A stretch of DNA of 64,000 nucleotides, from NCBI RefSeq assembly GCF_025452095.1, contig NZ_CP104877.1:2728001-2792000 (forward strand), read 5' to 3'. The notes beneath the pieces were generated by a model. That model did not search any database. It had not been told where the DNA came from and saw only the letters and a list, made by a program, of their open reading frames with translations. This stretch comes from Paenarthrobacter sp. JL.01a (GTDB lineage Bacteria > Actinomycetota > Actinomycetes > Actinomycetales > Micrococcaceae). A program made the position numbers and the translations under genes. Shown one piece after another: positions 43,120 to 51,526 of this stretch. How positions within the stretch are numbered: position 1 is the first letter of the stretch; the number at the start of each line of letters is the position of its first letter.

Positions 43120-43745
43120 TGTCCAGGGCCTTGATCATCGTTGATGTCCAGAACGATTTCTGCGAGGGCGGCACTCTGGCGGTCCAGGGAGGTGCCGATG
43201 TTGCCGGTGCCATCACCGAATACGTTGACGCCAACCAGCAGCATTTCGATCACATCGTGGCAACACAGGATTGGCACATCGAGCCCGGCGACCACTTCTC
43301 CGACACACCGGACATGGTGGACTCATGGCCGCCGCACTGCCGGGCCCGCACCAAGGGCGCCGAGTTGCATGAGGACCTGGACCCCGAGTACATCCAGGCC
43401 TACTTCCGCAAAGGACAGTACACGGCTGCCTACTCGGGTTTCGAAGGGGTCCTGGCGCCGGAAGATGACGTTCCTTCAGGAGACCTGAAAGCTGGCGCCA
43501 CGGTAGCCGAGGTGATCGACGAGGACGCGATTGGACTCGATGACTGGCTCCAGAGCCATGATGTCGAAGATGTGGTGATCGTAGGCATTGCCACCGACTA
43601 CTGCGTCAAAGCCACAGCACTGGATGCCGTCCAGGCCGGGTACAACACCACCGTGATTGCCGACCTCACCGCCGGGATCTCCGAAGACCTCAGCGATGTC
43701 TTCGACGACTTGGAAGCGGCCGGCGTCGAGGTCGAGCACGGCTGA
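43119..43745 (+). CDS. pncA: nicotinamidase
   Basis: The 208-residue enzyme converts nicotinamide to nicotinate. The triad is Asp9 (IIVDVQNDFCEGG), Lys98 (FRKGQYTAAYSGF) and Cys162 (VGIATDYCVKATA); metal ligands lie at Asp51, His53 and His59 in TQDWHIEPGDHF. The start ATG at 43119 overlaps the pncB stop. It feeds PncB directly, giving a two-gene salvage operon ended by a strong terminator. Confidence 0.96.
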   Translation: MSRALIIVDVQNDFCEGGTLAVQGGADVAGAITEYVDANQQHFDHIVATQDWHIEPGDHFSDTPDMVDSWPPHCRARTKGAELHEDLDPEYIQAYFRKGQYTAAYSGFEGVLAPEDDVPSGDLKAGATVAEVIDEDAIGLDDWLQSHDVEDVVIVGIATDYCVKATALDAVQAGYNTTVIADLTAGISEDLSDVFDDLEAAGVEVEHG

Positions 43746-43760
43746 CCCGCTTGAGACTAA

Positions 43761-43798
43761 ACGCCAAAGGGCGCCGCATTTGCGGCGCCCTTTGGCGT
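43761..43798. terminator. terminator after pncBA
   Basis: A perfect 18-bp stem (43761-43778 with 43781-43798) with a 2-base centre. It also ends the convergent helicase gene. Confidence 0.88.
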
Positions 43799-43820
43799 AT
43801 CAGGCAGGGCCGAGGGCAGG

Positions 43821-45596
43821 CTACTTCCGGCCGATGAACCAATCCTGGAGCTTTCGAAGGCGTGCCTGCAGCTGCTCTTCGTTGGCTTGGGCCACGGCTG
43901 GACCACCGCAGACCTCGCGCAGCTTGGTGTGGACAACCCCGTGCGGGGTTCCCGTACGGGCAGCCCACGCGGCGACGTTCTTGGCGAGCTCGTTGCGCAG
44001 GTCCATCAGCATGCGGTGGTCCGGAATCGCCGGGGACGCCGCGGCGGCCAGGGGCGACTGGCGCTTCTTTCGCGACTGCTGCTCGTGTTGCCGTTGCCGA
44101 AGCAAAGTACCCACCTGCTCGGCATCCAGAAGTCCGGGGATGCCAAGGAAATCCAGTTCTTCATCCGAGCCGATGTCCGCCCCGGTACCGAACTCGCCGC
44201 CGTCGAACAGGACACGGTCGAAGGAAGCCTGGGAGTCCAATGCTTCGAACTTGCCCTTGGTGAGCTCGTCGGACGCTTTGTCTTCCCGGTTGGCCTCTGC
44301 CATCAGGTTTTCCTCGGGGCTGAACAGCCCGTCGTCGTCCTTTTCGGGCCGGTCCAGCGCATGGTCGCGCTCGGCTTCCATGGTGTTGGCGAGGATCATC
44401 AGCGGCGGTACCGACGGCAGGAAGACCGACGCCGTTTCCCCCCTTTTGCGCGCACGCACAAAGCGGCCAACTGCCTGGGCAAAGAACAAGGGTGTCGAGG
44501 TTGACGTGGCGTAGACACCCACCGACAGGCGGGGCACGTCGACACCTTCGGACACCATGCGCACGGCCACCATCCAGCGCTTGTCCCCTGCCGAGAACTC
44601 CTCGATCTTGCTGGAGGCCTTTGAGTCGTCGGAGAGAATCACCGTGGGCGACTGGCCCGTGATTTTCTTCAACTGTCCAGCGTAGGCACGGGCGTCCTCG
44701 TGGTCGGTGGCGATCACCAGGCCTCCGGCATCAGGCACCGTCCGGCGTACCTCGCTGAGGCGCTTGTCCGCTGCTGCCAGAACAGCCGGGATCCACTCGC
44801 CGGCGGGATTCAGAGCCGTCCGCCAAGCCTGCGAGGTGATGTCCTTGGTCACGGCGGCTTCGCCCAACGAGGCCGCCATTTCGTCGCCGGCACTTGTGCG
44901 CCACCGCATCTGGCCCGAGTACGCCATGAACAGCACAGGCCGGACAACGTGGTCCCGAAGGGCGTTGCCATAGCCGTAGGTGTAATCGGCCTTGGACCGG
45001 CGGATACCGTCACGGTCCTCGGCGTACTCAACGAATGGAATAGGCGAGGTATCGGACCGGAACGGCGTTCCCGTCAGGGAGAGGCGGCGGGCGGCAGGAT
45101 CAAAAGCCTCGCGCAGCCCATCGCCCCAGGACAGGGCTTCACCGCCGTGGTGGATCTCGTCAAGGATCACCAGGGTCCGGGCTGCTTCGGTCTTGGCACG
45201 GTGCAGCATCGGCTTGCTGGCCACCTGCGCGTAGGTCACAGCGACGCCGACGAAGCCCCTGCCGTGCTGCCCGTCCGAGTTTTTGAAGTTGGGATCAATG
45301 GCGATGCCCACCCTGGCCGCGGCGTCCGCCCACTGCCTTTTGAGGTGGTCGGTTGGTGCCACGATGGTGACGCGGTTGACCACCCCGCTGTCCAGCAGCG
45401 TGGTGGCAATGCGCAGGGCGAAGGTGGTTTTACCAGCGCCGGGCGTTGCCACAGCGAGGAAGTCCTTCGGGTTGCGGGTCATGTAGAGGTCAAGTGCCTC
45501 CTGCTGCCAAGCACGCAGCTTGGGAGCCGTACCCCAGGCAGCGCGTTCCGGGTACGCAGGGGGCAGTGAAGGGCCACCGAAAAGTGTTTCTGTCAT
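43821..45596 (-). CDS. DEAD/DEAH-box helicase (SF2)
   Basis: The 591-residue protein has the helicase core: AWQQEALDLYMTR as Q-motif-like start, Walker A ATPGAGKTTFALRIATTLL, TIVAPTDHLKRQWADAA, LVILDEIHHGGEALSWGDG (motif II), RLSLTGTPFRSDTSPIPFVEY (motif III) and ATSTSTPLFFAQAVGRFVRARKRGE (motif VI). A long acidic C-terminal region follows. The family is conserved in actinobacteria and resembles the type III restriction/UvrB-like helicase fold, but the role is unknown. The ATG has a GGGGAG ribosome site. No methylase or nuclease partner is adjacent. Confidence 0.85.
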   Translation of the reverse strand: MTETLFGGPSLPPAYPERAAWGTAPKLRAWQQEALDLYMTRNPKDFLAVATPGAGKTTFALRIATTLLDSGVVNRVTIVAPTDHLKRQWADAAARVGIAIDPNFKNSDGQHGRGFVGVAVTYAQVASKPMLHRAKTEAARTLVILDEIHHGGEALSWGDGLREAFDPAARRLSLTGTPFRSDTSPIPFVEYAEDRDGIRRSKADYTYGYGNALRDHVVRPVLFMAYSGQMRWRTSAGDEMAASLGEAAVTKDITSQAWRTALNPAGEWIPAVLAAADKRLSEVRRTVPDAGGLVIATDHEDARAYAGQLKKITGQSPTVILSDDSKASSKIEEFSAGDKRWMVAVRMVSEGVDVPRLSVGVYATSTSTPLFFAQAVGRFVRARKRGETASVFLPSVPPLMILANTMEAERDHALDRPEKDDDGLFSPEENLMAEANREDKASDELTKGKFEALDSQASFDRVLFDGGEFGTGADIGSDEELDFLGIPGLLDAEQVGTLLRQRQHEQQSRKKRQSPLAAAASPAIPDHRMLMDLRNELAKNVAAWAARTGTPHGVVHTKLREVCGGPAVAQANEEQLQARLRKLQDWFIGRK

Positions 45597-45708
45597 GCTG
45601 ACTCCCCCGGCCTGATGGCAGTTGCAGTTACCGCACTGTTTGCGGGCGCGCCAAAGCGGACCGCACAACGGTGTTGTTTACAAGGGGCCTGTGTTCTCTT
45701 CCCACCCA

Positions 45709-46038
45709 CTACTTGGAGTTGCCCGGACCGTCGCCGTTTCCACCGTCATTGCCGGGGCGGAGGCCCTCATAGATCTCCTTGCACTCCGGGCAGACCGGGA
45801 ACTTCTGGGGATCCCGGCCCGGGGTCCAGACTTTTCCGCACAAGGCAATGACGGGCTCACCTGTCATTGCCGATTCCATGATCTTTTCCTTGCGGACGTA
45901 GTGCGCAAACCGCTCACGGTCACCGGGTTCCACTTCCTGGCGTGTTTCTTCACGCTCGATGGTGGAGGTGGACGTTCCGGCTCCGGAAAGTTCGCGCATG
46001 GGGTCGTTTTCGAATGGATCCGGAGGAAGCGTAGTCAT
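45709..46038 (-). CDS. DUF3039 zinc-ribbon-like protein
   Basis: The 109-residue protein contains ALCGKVWTPGRDPQKFPVCPECKEIYEGLR, a short Cys-Cys-x2-Cys cluster that may bind zinc. DUF3039 is actinobacterial and has no known role. The ATG at 46038 is chosen because TAAGAT lies seven bases upstream; the frame reaches further but unconserved residues would be added. It is next to nagB and converges with nothing. Confidence 0.85.
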   Translation of the reverse strand: MTTLPPDPFENDPMRELSGAGTSTSTIEREETRQEVEPGDRERFAHYVRKEKIMESAMTGEPVIALCGKVWTPGRDPQKFPVCPECKEIYEGLRPGNDGGNGDGPGNSK

Positions 46039-46045
46039 GCCAAAC

Positions 46046-46051
46046 ATCTTA
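46046..46051 (-). promoter_or_regulatory. -10 hexamer, leaderless start of DUF3039 gene
   Basis: TAAGAT on the minus strand ends seven bases before the ATG at 46038 and lies just before the nagB stop at 46056. Confidence 0.5.
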
Positions 46052-46055
46052 CCGT

Positions 46056-46838
46056 CTACAGGCCCTGCCACTTCGGCTTGTTGTCGTAGGTGTGCCGGTA
46101 GTAGTCGGCCAGCTTCAGTGATGACGCGGCGGCTTCGTCCACCAGGATCGTGGCATGGGGGTGCATCTGAAGGATGGACGCGGCACAGATGGCAGCCACC
46201 GGTCCTTCCACGAAATCGCGGACCGCCTGGGCCTTCTGGGCCCCCGTAGCCACAAGGACCACGTGCTTGGCGTCCATGATGGTCCCCAGCCCCTGGGTGA
46301 CCACGTGGTGCGGCACGTCGTCGATGCTGTCAAAGAAGCGGGCGTTATCCTTGCGTGTTTGCTCAATCAGGGTCTTGATCCGGGTCCGGGACGCCAGGGA
46401 GGAACCGGGCTCATTGAAGCCGATGTGGCCGTCCGTCCCGACACCAAGGATCTGCAGATCCACGCCGCCCACGGCCTTGATTGCGTCCTCGTAGGCTTGG
46501 CAGGCTGCTTCCAGGTCTTCGGCAGCCCCATCCGGACCATGGACGTTCTCTGGCTTGATGTTGACCCGGTTGGTGAATTCCCGTCGAATGACTTCGCGGT
46601 AGGACTCCGGGTGCCCGGCCTCCAAGCCAACGTACTCATCCAGGGCGAAGCCGTGGGCCTGGCTGAAGTCCAGGCCCCCGGCTTCGTAGCGGCTGGCCAG
46701 CTCATCGTAAATAGGCAGAGGAGAGGATCCCGTGGCGAGGCCCAGCACAGCGTTCGGCTTGCGCCGCACCAACGCCTCGATGGCGTCGGCAGCAAGCGCA
46801 CCAATCTGCTTGGTGCCAGGGAGAATGACAACTTCCAT
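46056..46838 (-). CDS. nagB: glucosamine-6-phosphate deaminase
   Basis: The 260-residue enzyme turns glucosamine-6-phosphate into fructose-6-phosphate and ammonia. Motifs are VLGLATGSSPLPIYDEL (phosphate loop), GFALDEYVGLEAGHPESY with the catalytic Asp, and GVGTDGHIGFNEPGSSLASRTR. ATG 46838 is preferred since AAAGG lies eight bases upstream; a GTG at 46844 is in frame. It works with nagA (56860) in amino-sugar use, although the two are 10 kb apart. Confidence 0.95.
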   Translation of the reverse strand: MEVVILPGTKQIGALAADAIEALVRRKPNAVLGLATGSSPLPIYDELASRYEAGGLDFSQAHGFALDEYVGLEAGHPESYREVIRREFTNRVNIKPENVHGPDGAAEDLEAACQAYEDAIKAVGGVDLQILGVGTDGHIGFNEPGSSLASRTRIKTLIEQTRKDNARFFDSIDDVPHHVVTQGLGTIMDAKHVVLVATGAQKAQAVRDFVEGPVAAICAASILQMHPHATILVDEAAASSLKLADYYRHTYDNKPKWQGL

Positions 46839-46931
46839 CGTCACGGCCTTTCTTTCTGAGGATCATCTTCTGTCACCGAGGTTATCCCATGTCCCATCTT
46901 TGAGGCCATGGTTGTCAAACTTGTTACGGAA

Positions 46932-48503
46932 CTAGCGGTTCACACTGAGTTGGGCAAACATCTCGGGGCCACGTGCATCCAGCCATTTGCCCCCGAGCCG
47001 AACGCCGACGATGAAGAGGACCCCGCCCAGCAACGGACCCACCAGCAGGTTGATCCATCCGGCTTCAGGACCGCCACTGAAGGCCTGGACAGCCACCAAA
47101 GCGAGTTCCGGAACCAACAGCAGTGCCAGAACGAGCATTCCGATTCCCTGCACGGCAAGCGTTTGGGCTACGTTTCCCGGCGGCTTCTTGAACGGACTGT
47201 CTCCCGGCAGGGGTACGGCAATGTTATACCGGGCCGAGATCACCGAGGACAGACCCAGCCCGGTGAAAAGCGTCCCGAGTGACAACCCCAGAACGTTGGG
47301 CAGCCACTGCCATTCCCCGGTGAGGAACAAAGTCCCCACAGTGAAGACCAGGACCACGGGAAGCGATATCGCCAGGCAGGCCAGGGCCCGCCCCAAACGG
47401 TCATCAATACCCCGGACACCGGCGGCGAGGTGCAGCGCAAAGGCCGTGTTGTCATAGGAAACATCAGCGCAGATGGACCACGCCATGACGAATGCAGTGA
47501 GAGGGCCCAGGATCATGAAGAGCCCGTAGCTGCCGCTTTGCGAACTGCTGAAGAAGAAAAGTACCGGGAACAGCGGGACGATGACCAACGACGCCGCATA
47601 CCGCGGATCCTTGAGCCAATAGATCAGGGCCCGCGCCATCACGGCTCCGGCCGGGGTCCCCGGGAGACGGCCAAAGAGTCCAAGCTTTCCGCCCTTCCTC
47701 GCCGAGCCGCCGGAATACGTGGGTGTCACCAGGGCCCGCCGCAGCAGCAAGTGCCAGCACAGGAGCAGCGCGGCAATGGTCGCCGCCGCGATCAGGACCT
47801 TGAGGCCGGCGGCGGCCCACTGCCCTGATTCCAGCTCCCCACCCAGCGACCAAGCCGCTCCGAGGGGCGTCCACGACAACGTACGTGCGAGCCCGGGAAG
47901 GTAGTCTGCGCTGTTGCGGACCCCCTCCACGATTCCCATCATGATCGGCCCCAGCAGCACCAGGGGGATGAAGACGATGATGCTGCTGACATCCTTGAAC
48001 CGCCGCGACGAGGCAAGGCCGGCAGTCGCCGTCGTCACTACCTTGGACAACACGATGCAGGTCAGTGTTCCCAGGACGGCACCCACGAATGCGCCAAGAA
48101 CCGAGGGCACGCTCCGCCACCATGTGCCCACGGTTCCCAAGGCCGCGATCAGGGTGGCGAGGCCGGGGATGCCGATGAGCCCGGCAAGCGCCAGGCCCGC
48201 GAGCAGTTGCTTGGGTGGAATAGCGAACGTGGTGAAACGTGCCGGATCCAACGTCATGTCGGCCGCCGACGCTACCAGGGGGATGATTGCCCACCCCGGA
48301 ACTGTGGCCACTCCACCCAATACCACCACGGTGTGGGCGATCTCAGGATCGGCCCACCGCAGTGCTATAAGGCCTCCAACAAGGAGGACCAGCATTCCCA
48401 ATGCGTAGAGCAACCCCAACGCCATCCCAACCAATTGCCACGGACTGCGCTTGAAGCCGTTAAGAAGCAGTTGCCACTTCAGGCCTAGAAGGTGCGCAAC
48501 CAT
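46932..48503 (-). CDS. ABC exporter membrane subunit
   Basis: The 523-residue protein has about twelve membrane helices and no cytoplasmic ATPase domain. It starts at ATG 48503, overlapping the ATPase gene end by 19 bases, so the two form one transporter. A longer frame upstream lies inside the ATPase gene and is not used. Sequence gives no substrate; this type (with actinobacterial two-gene exporters) is commonly annotated as ABC-2-like permease. It is a good candidate partner of the gene next to it. Confidence 0.78.
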   Translation of the reverse strand: MVAHLLGLKWQLLLNGFKRSPWQLVGMALGLLYALGMLVLLVGGLIALRWADPEIAHTVVVLGGVATVPGWAIIPLVASAADMTLDPARFTTFAIPPKQLLAGLALAGLIGIPGLATLIAALGTVGTWWRSVPSVLGAFVGAVLGTLTCIVLSKVVTTATAGLASSRRFKDVSSIIVFIPLVLLGPIMMGIVEGVRNSADYLPGLARTLSWTPLGAAWSLGGELESGQWAAAGLKVLIAAATIAALLLCWHLLLRRALVTPTYSGGSARKGGKLGLFGRLPGTPAGAVMARALIYWLKDPRYAASLVIVPLFPVLFFFSSSQSGSYGLFMILGPLTAFVMAWSICADVSYDNTAFALHLAAGVRGIDDRLGRALACLAISLPVVLVFTVGTLFLTGEWQWLPNVLGLSLGTLFTGLGLSSVISARYNIAVPLPGDSPFKKPPGNVAQTLAVQGIGMLVLALLLVPELALVAVQAFSGGPEAGWINLLVGPLLGGVLFIVGVRLGGKWLDARGPEMFAQLSVNR

Positions 48504-49366
48504 TCCAGCCCCTCCGTCCGGTGTCCGCCGCCTACCAGCTGCACGAAGCGCTCTTCCAGTGTGGAACCGTTGCGTACTTCGTCCACGGAGCCCGCAGCCA
48601 GGACCCGGCCGCCGGCAACAACGGCAACGTGGCTGCACATCCGCTGTACGAGGTCCATCACGTGGCTGGAGACAATGACCGTTCCTCCGGAGGCCACATA
48701 GCTCTCCAGGATGCCCCGGATATTGGCGGCCGACACAGGATCCACCGATTCAAAGGGCTCGTCCAGGACAAGGAGCCGCGGCGCATGGATCAACGCCGAT
48801 GCCAAGGCGATTTTCTTGGTCATGCCGGCCGAATAATCGACCACCAGTGATCCGGCATCGCCCTGAAGGTCAAGGGCAGCAAGCAGCTCCGACACCCTTG
48901 CAGCCACGACATCGCGGTCCATGCCGCGCAAGAGGCCTGAATAGGTGACAAGTTGCTCGCCGGTCAGCCGGTCGAACAGGCGCACGCCATCGGGCAGGAC
49001 GCCCATGAGTTTCTTGGCGGCCAAGGGCTGTGCCCACACATCGACTCCGTGGACCACCGCCGTACCGAAGTCCGGACGCAGCAGGCCGGTGGCCATGGAC
49101 AAGGTTGTGGTTTTACCGGCGCCGTTGGGACCCACCATCCCGTAAAACGAGCCGGCAGGTACTTCCAGGTTGATTCCGTCCACAGCAATCTTGCCGCCAA
49201 AGCGCTTGGCCAGCCCGCGGATGGACAGGGCCGACAAGGGGGCTTCCGCCGGTGGCTGCGGTGCCTGTTGCGGTGTTTGGCTGGCACCCGCAGCGGCCGA
49301 CGGCTGGGATTCGGACGCCTGTGAGGAGGTGGATAAGGGCATGGATTCATGGCGTGGTTCCGTCAT
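48485..49366 (-). CDS. ABC transporter ATP-binding protein
   Basis: The 293-residue ATPase has Walker A MVGPNGAGKTTTLSMATGLL, the signature region VDYSAGMTKKIALASALIHAP in place of LSGGQ, Walker B LLVLDEPFESVDPVSA and the H-loop IVSSHVMDLV. The first 45 residues are a low-complexity Ser/Gln/Pro-rich tail. It heads the two-gene exporter and has TAGGCT six bases before the ATG. Confidence 0.92.
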   Translation of the reverse strand: MTEPRHESMPLSTSSQASESQPSAAAGASQTPQQAPQPPAEAPLSALSIRGLAKRFGGKIAVDGINLEVPAGSFYGMVGPNGAGKTTTLSMATGLLRPDFGTAVVHGVDVWAQPLAAKKLMGVLPDGVRLFDRLTGEQLVTYSGLLRGMDRDVVAARVSELLAALDLQGDAGSLVVDYSAGMTKKIALASALIHAPRLLVLDEPFESVDPVSAANIRGILESYVASGGTVIVSSHVMDLVQRMCSHVAVVAGGRVLAAGSVDEVRNGSTLEERFVQLVGGGHRTEGLEWLRTF

Positions 49367-49372
49367 GGGACC

Positions 49373-49378
49373 AGCCTA
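49373..49378 (-). promoter_or_regulatory. -10 hexamer, leaderless start of the ABC exporter operon
   Basis: TAGGCT on the minus strand ends six bases before the ATG at 49366. Confidence 0.55.
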
Positions 49379-49406
49379 GCCTCGGTGGCGCGGGCTGGCC
49401 TGGGTT

Positions 49407-50506
49407 CTAGAAACCGTGGCGGGGCACGGCCCGCTGGTACTGCGGAACCCATGGCAGTTCATGGCCGAGCTCGTAGGCCGCACGCAACCACCAATGCGGA
49501 TCGCGCAGGGCTGCCCGGGCCATGAACACGGCGTCGGCACGGCCGTTGGCGACGATGTCCTCTACCTGGGCGGGACTGGTCAACAGTCCCACAGCAGCGG
49601 TGGGGACGCCGGCGTCGCGCTTTACCTGCTCGGCGAACCCGGCCTGATAACCGGGCACAGCGTTGATCTTTTGGTGGGCCACAGCACCACCGCTGGAGAC
49701 ATCCACCAGATCGACGCCGAGCTCGGCGGCCGCCCGCGCCAACCTGGCGGAGGCGTCCACGTCCACACCCCCTCTGCCCAGTCGGAGGCGGAGATCCGCA
49801 GCAACAGCGGCATGGAGTCGGGTATAACGGCCCTAACGGCCTCCACGACCGTGAGCATGAGCCGGTTCCGGCCTTCCTCGCTCCCGCCCCAGCCGTCCGT
49901 GCGCGTATTGATCAGCGGACTCTGGAACTGGTGCAGGAGGTACCCGTGCGCACCGTGGATCTCCACAGTGTCAAAGCCGATATCCACGGCACGCGAAGCA
50001 GCGGCGGCGAAATCTGCCACCACGGCCTGGATGTCCTCTTCGGTCATGGCAGCCGGCGCTGCGTAACCGTCGAAGGCCTGGTCCGTAGGACCAACGGTGG
50101 GCCAACCGCCGTCGGACTCCGGGACCGAACCCGAGCGGTCAGCGAATGGCCAGTACGTGGAGGCCTTCCGCCCCGCATGAGCCAGCTGGGCGCCGATCCT
50201 GCAATCAACGGCACCATGCTGGTGGACGAAGTGCACTATGCGGGCCCACGCGGCAGCCTGTTCATCGGTGTAGAGTCCCGCGTCCCGCGGGCTGATCCGG
50301 CCCTCCGGGTTCACCGCCGCGGCCTCACTCATGATCAGCGCGGCTCCTCCGGCGGCGAAGGAGCCCAGGTGCATGAGGTGCCAGTCGTTCGGGACGCCCT
50401 CCCCTGTTTCGGGCCGGCAACTGTACTGGCACATGGGCGAAACCCAACCCCGGTGCTCAATCGTGAGCGAGCGAAGCTTCAGCGGGGAAAAGAGCGCCGA
50501 TGCCAC
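49407..50506 (-). pseudogene. old yellow enzyme family oxidoreductase, frameshifted
   Basis: The first part (from GTG 50506) is a normal NADH:flavin oxidoreductase: LFSPLKLRSLTIEHRGWVSPMCQYS, HLMHLGSFAAGGAALIMSEAAAV, CRIGAQLAHAGRKAS, FDTVEIHGAHGYLLHQFQSP and PLLLRISASDWAEG. After that the frame turns to unrelated sequence, while VDVDASARLARAAAELGVDLVDVSSGG and ADAVFMARAALRDPHWW appear in another frame from 49766. Adding one base in the run of five C at 49768-49772 restores a full family protein. It may be a sequencing error or a true mutation. GTG overlaps the stop of the ybbN-like gene. Confidence 0.85.
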
Positions 50507-51489
50507 TAGAAGAGCACCCTTGCCAAGCCCTGCCGGGCCTTGGCCACACGCTCGTCCTTGATGCCCACGACTTCGAAGAGCTCAAGGAGACGCACGCGGG
50601 CAGCCTCCCGCTCGGGACCGAAGTTCCTGCCGATGAAGGCGATGATCCGGTTGAAGGCATCCTCAATGTGCCCGCCTGAGACATCGAGGTCGGCGACGCC
50701 CAATTGGGCCTGGAGATCATCGGGTTCCCTGGCGGCCTGGTCGCGGAGAGCTTCGGCCTCGGGAGCGGTGAGCTTTTCCAGCCTGGCCATCAATTCAACC
50801 TGGGCCAGGCCTGCCTTGGCCTCAGCATCTGCGGGCTGCTCGAGGAGGGCCTGCTTGTAAGCGGCTACCGCGGCGTCGTAGTCGCCGGACTCGATCGCGT
50901 CCACGGCGGCTTGGTGCAGCGGCGGCAATGGTGCGGGCTCGGCGTCGTCGGCCTGTCCGGCGTCGCCGATGCTTCCGGTGACGCCATTGGCGGCCGCCAC
51001 CTTGAGGAGTTCTTCAATGAGGTTGCGGATCTGCGCGTCGTCGGCCGGGCCCTGGAACAGCGGCACGGGCTGGCCTTTGATCACTGCGACGGCGGTGGGC
51101 ACAGCCTCAACCTGGAAGGCCTGGGCCAATTGGGGGAAGGCATCGACGTCGGCAGCGGCCAGCACGAGGCGGCCACCGTAGCTTTCAACGACGCGTTGTG
51201 CTGTATCAAGTACGCCGGGCGATTCGGCCGCATACCGCGACCAAAGGAGGAACAGCACGGGAATCTGGGCGGACAACTGCACCAGGTCCTGGAAGTTTGT
51301 TTCCGTGGCATCCACGCGAAGCGGGGCCTTGCCGGCGCCACCGCCTTGGGGTGCCTCTCCGTCCGCGGACACGGGAACCGGTGGCCCCTGCGGCGGAGTG
51401 GGGCGGCGCAACGACGAGAGGTCGACGGCGCCGCGCAGGTTGAGCTGGCTGGCAGCGGCTGGAGTGGGTCGGTATCCGGGCGAACTCAT
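50506..51489 (-). CDS. YbbN-like thioredoxin-fold/TPR co-chaperone
   Basis: The 327-residue protein has a thioredoxin-like domain (about residues 60-165; TNFQDLVQLSAQIPVLFLLWSRYAAESPGVLD, VLAAADVDAFPQLAQAFQVEAVPTAVAVIKGQ) without the CxxC active site, which is replaced by SRYAAES, so it cannot act as a thiol oxidoreductase. The C-terminal half has TPR-like helices (YDAAVAAYKQALLEQPADAEAKAGLAQ). E. coli YbbN (CnoX) is a chaperone partner of this kind. The start is set by TAGAGT seven bases upstream. Confidence 0.85.
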   Translation of the reverse strand: MSSPGYRPTPAAASQLNLRGAVDLSSLRRPTPPQGPPVPVSADGEAPQGGGAGKAPLRVDATETNFQDLVQLSAQIPVLFLLWSRYAAESPGVLDTAQRVVESYGGRLVLAAADVDAFPQLAQAFQVEAVPTAVAVIKGQPVPLFQGPADDAQIRNLIEELLKVAAANGVTGSIGDAGQADDAEPAPLPPLHQAAVDAIESGDYDAAVAAYKQALLEQPADAEAKAGLAQVELMARLEKLTAPEAEALRDQAAREPDDLQAQLGVADLDVSGGHIEDAFNRIIAFIGRNFGPEREAARVRLLELFEVVGIKDERVAKARQGLARVLF

Positions 51490-51496
51490 ACCGTCC

Positions 51497-51502
51497 ACTC
51501 TA
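51497..51502 (-). promoter_or_regulatory. -10 hexamer, leaderless start of ybbN-like gene
   Basis: TAGAGT on the minus strand ends seven bases before the ATG at 51489. Confidence 0.5.
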
Positions 51503-51526
51503 GCCGCTGCCTGCCTGCTGGTCGGG

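Noticed and set aside
43821..46038. Helicase with DUF3039 as a defence island
   Set aside because: No methylase, nuclease or mobile gene is adjacent. Both are widespread in actinobacteria and lie in a conserved housekeeping region.
46932..48638. Longer start for the ABC membrane subunit at 48638
   Set aside because: The added residues come from inside the ATPase gene and are Arg/Gly-rich without hydrophobic character. ATG 48503 gives a clean membrane protein.
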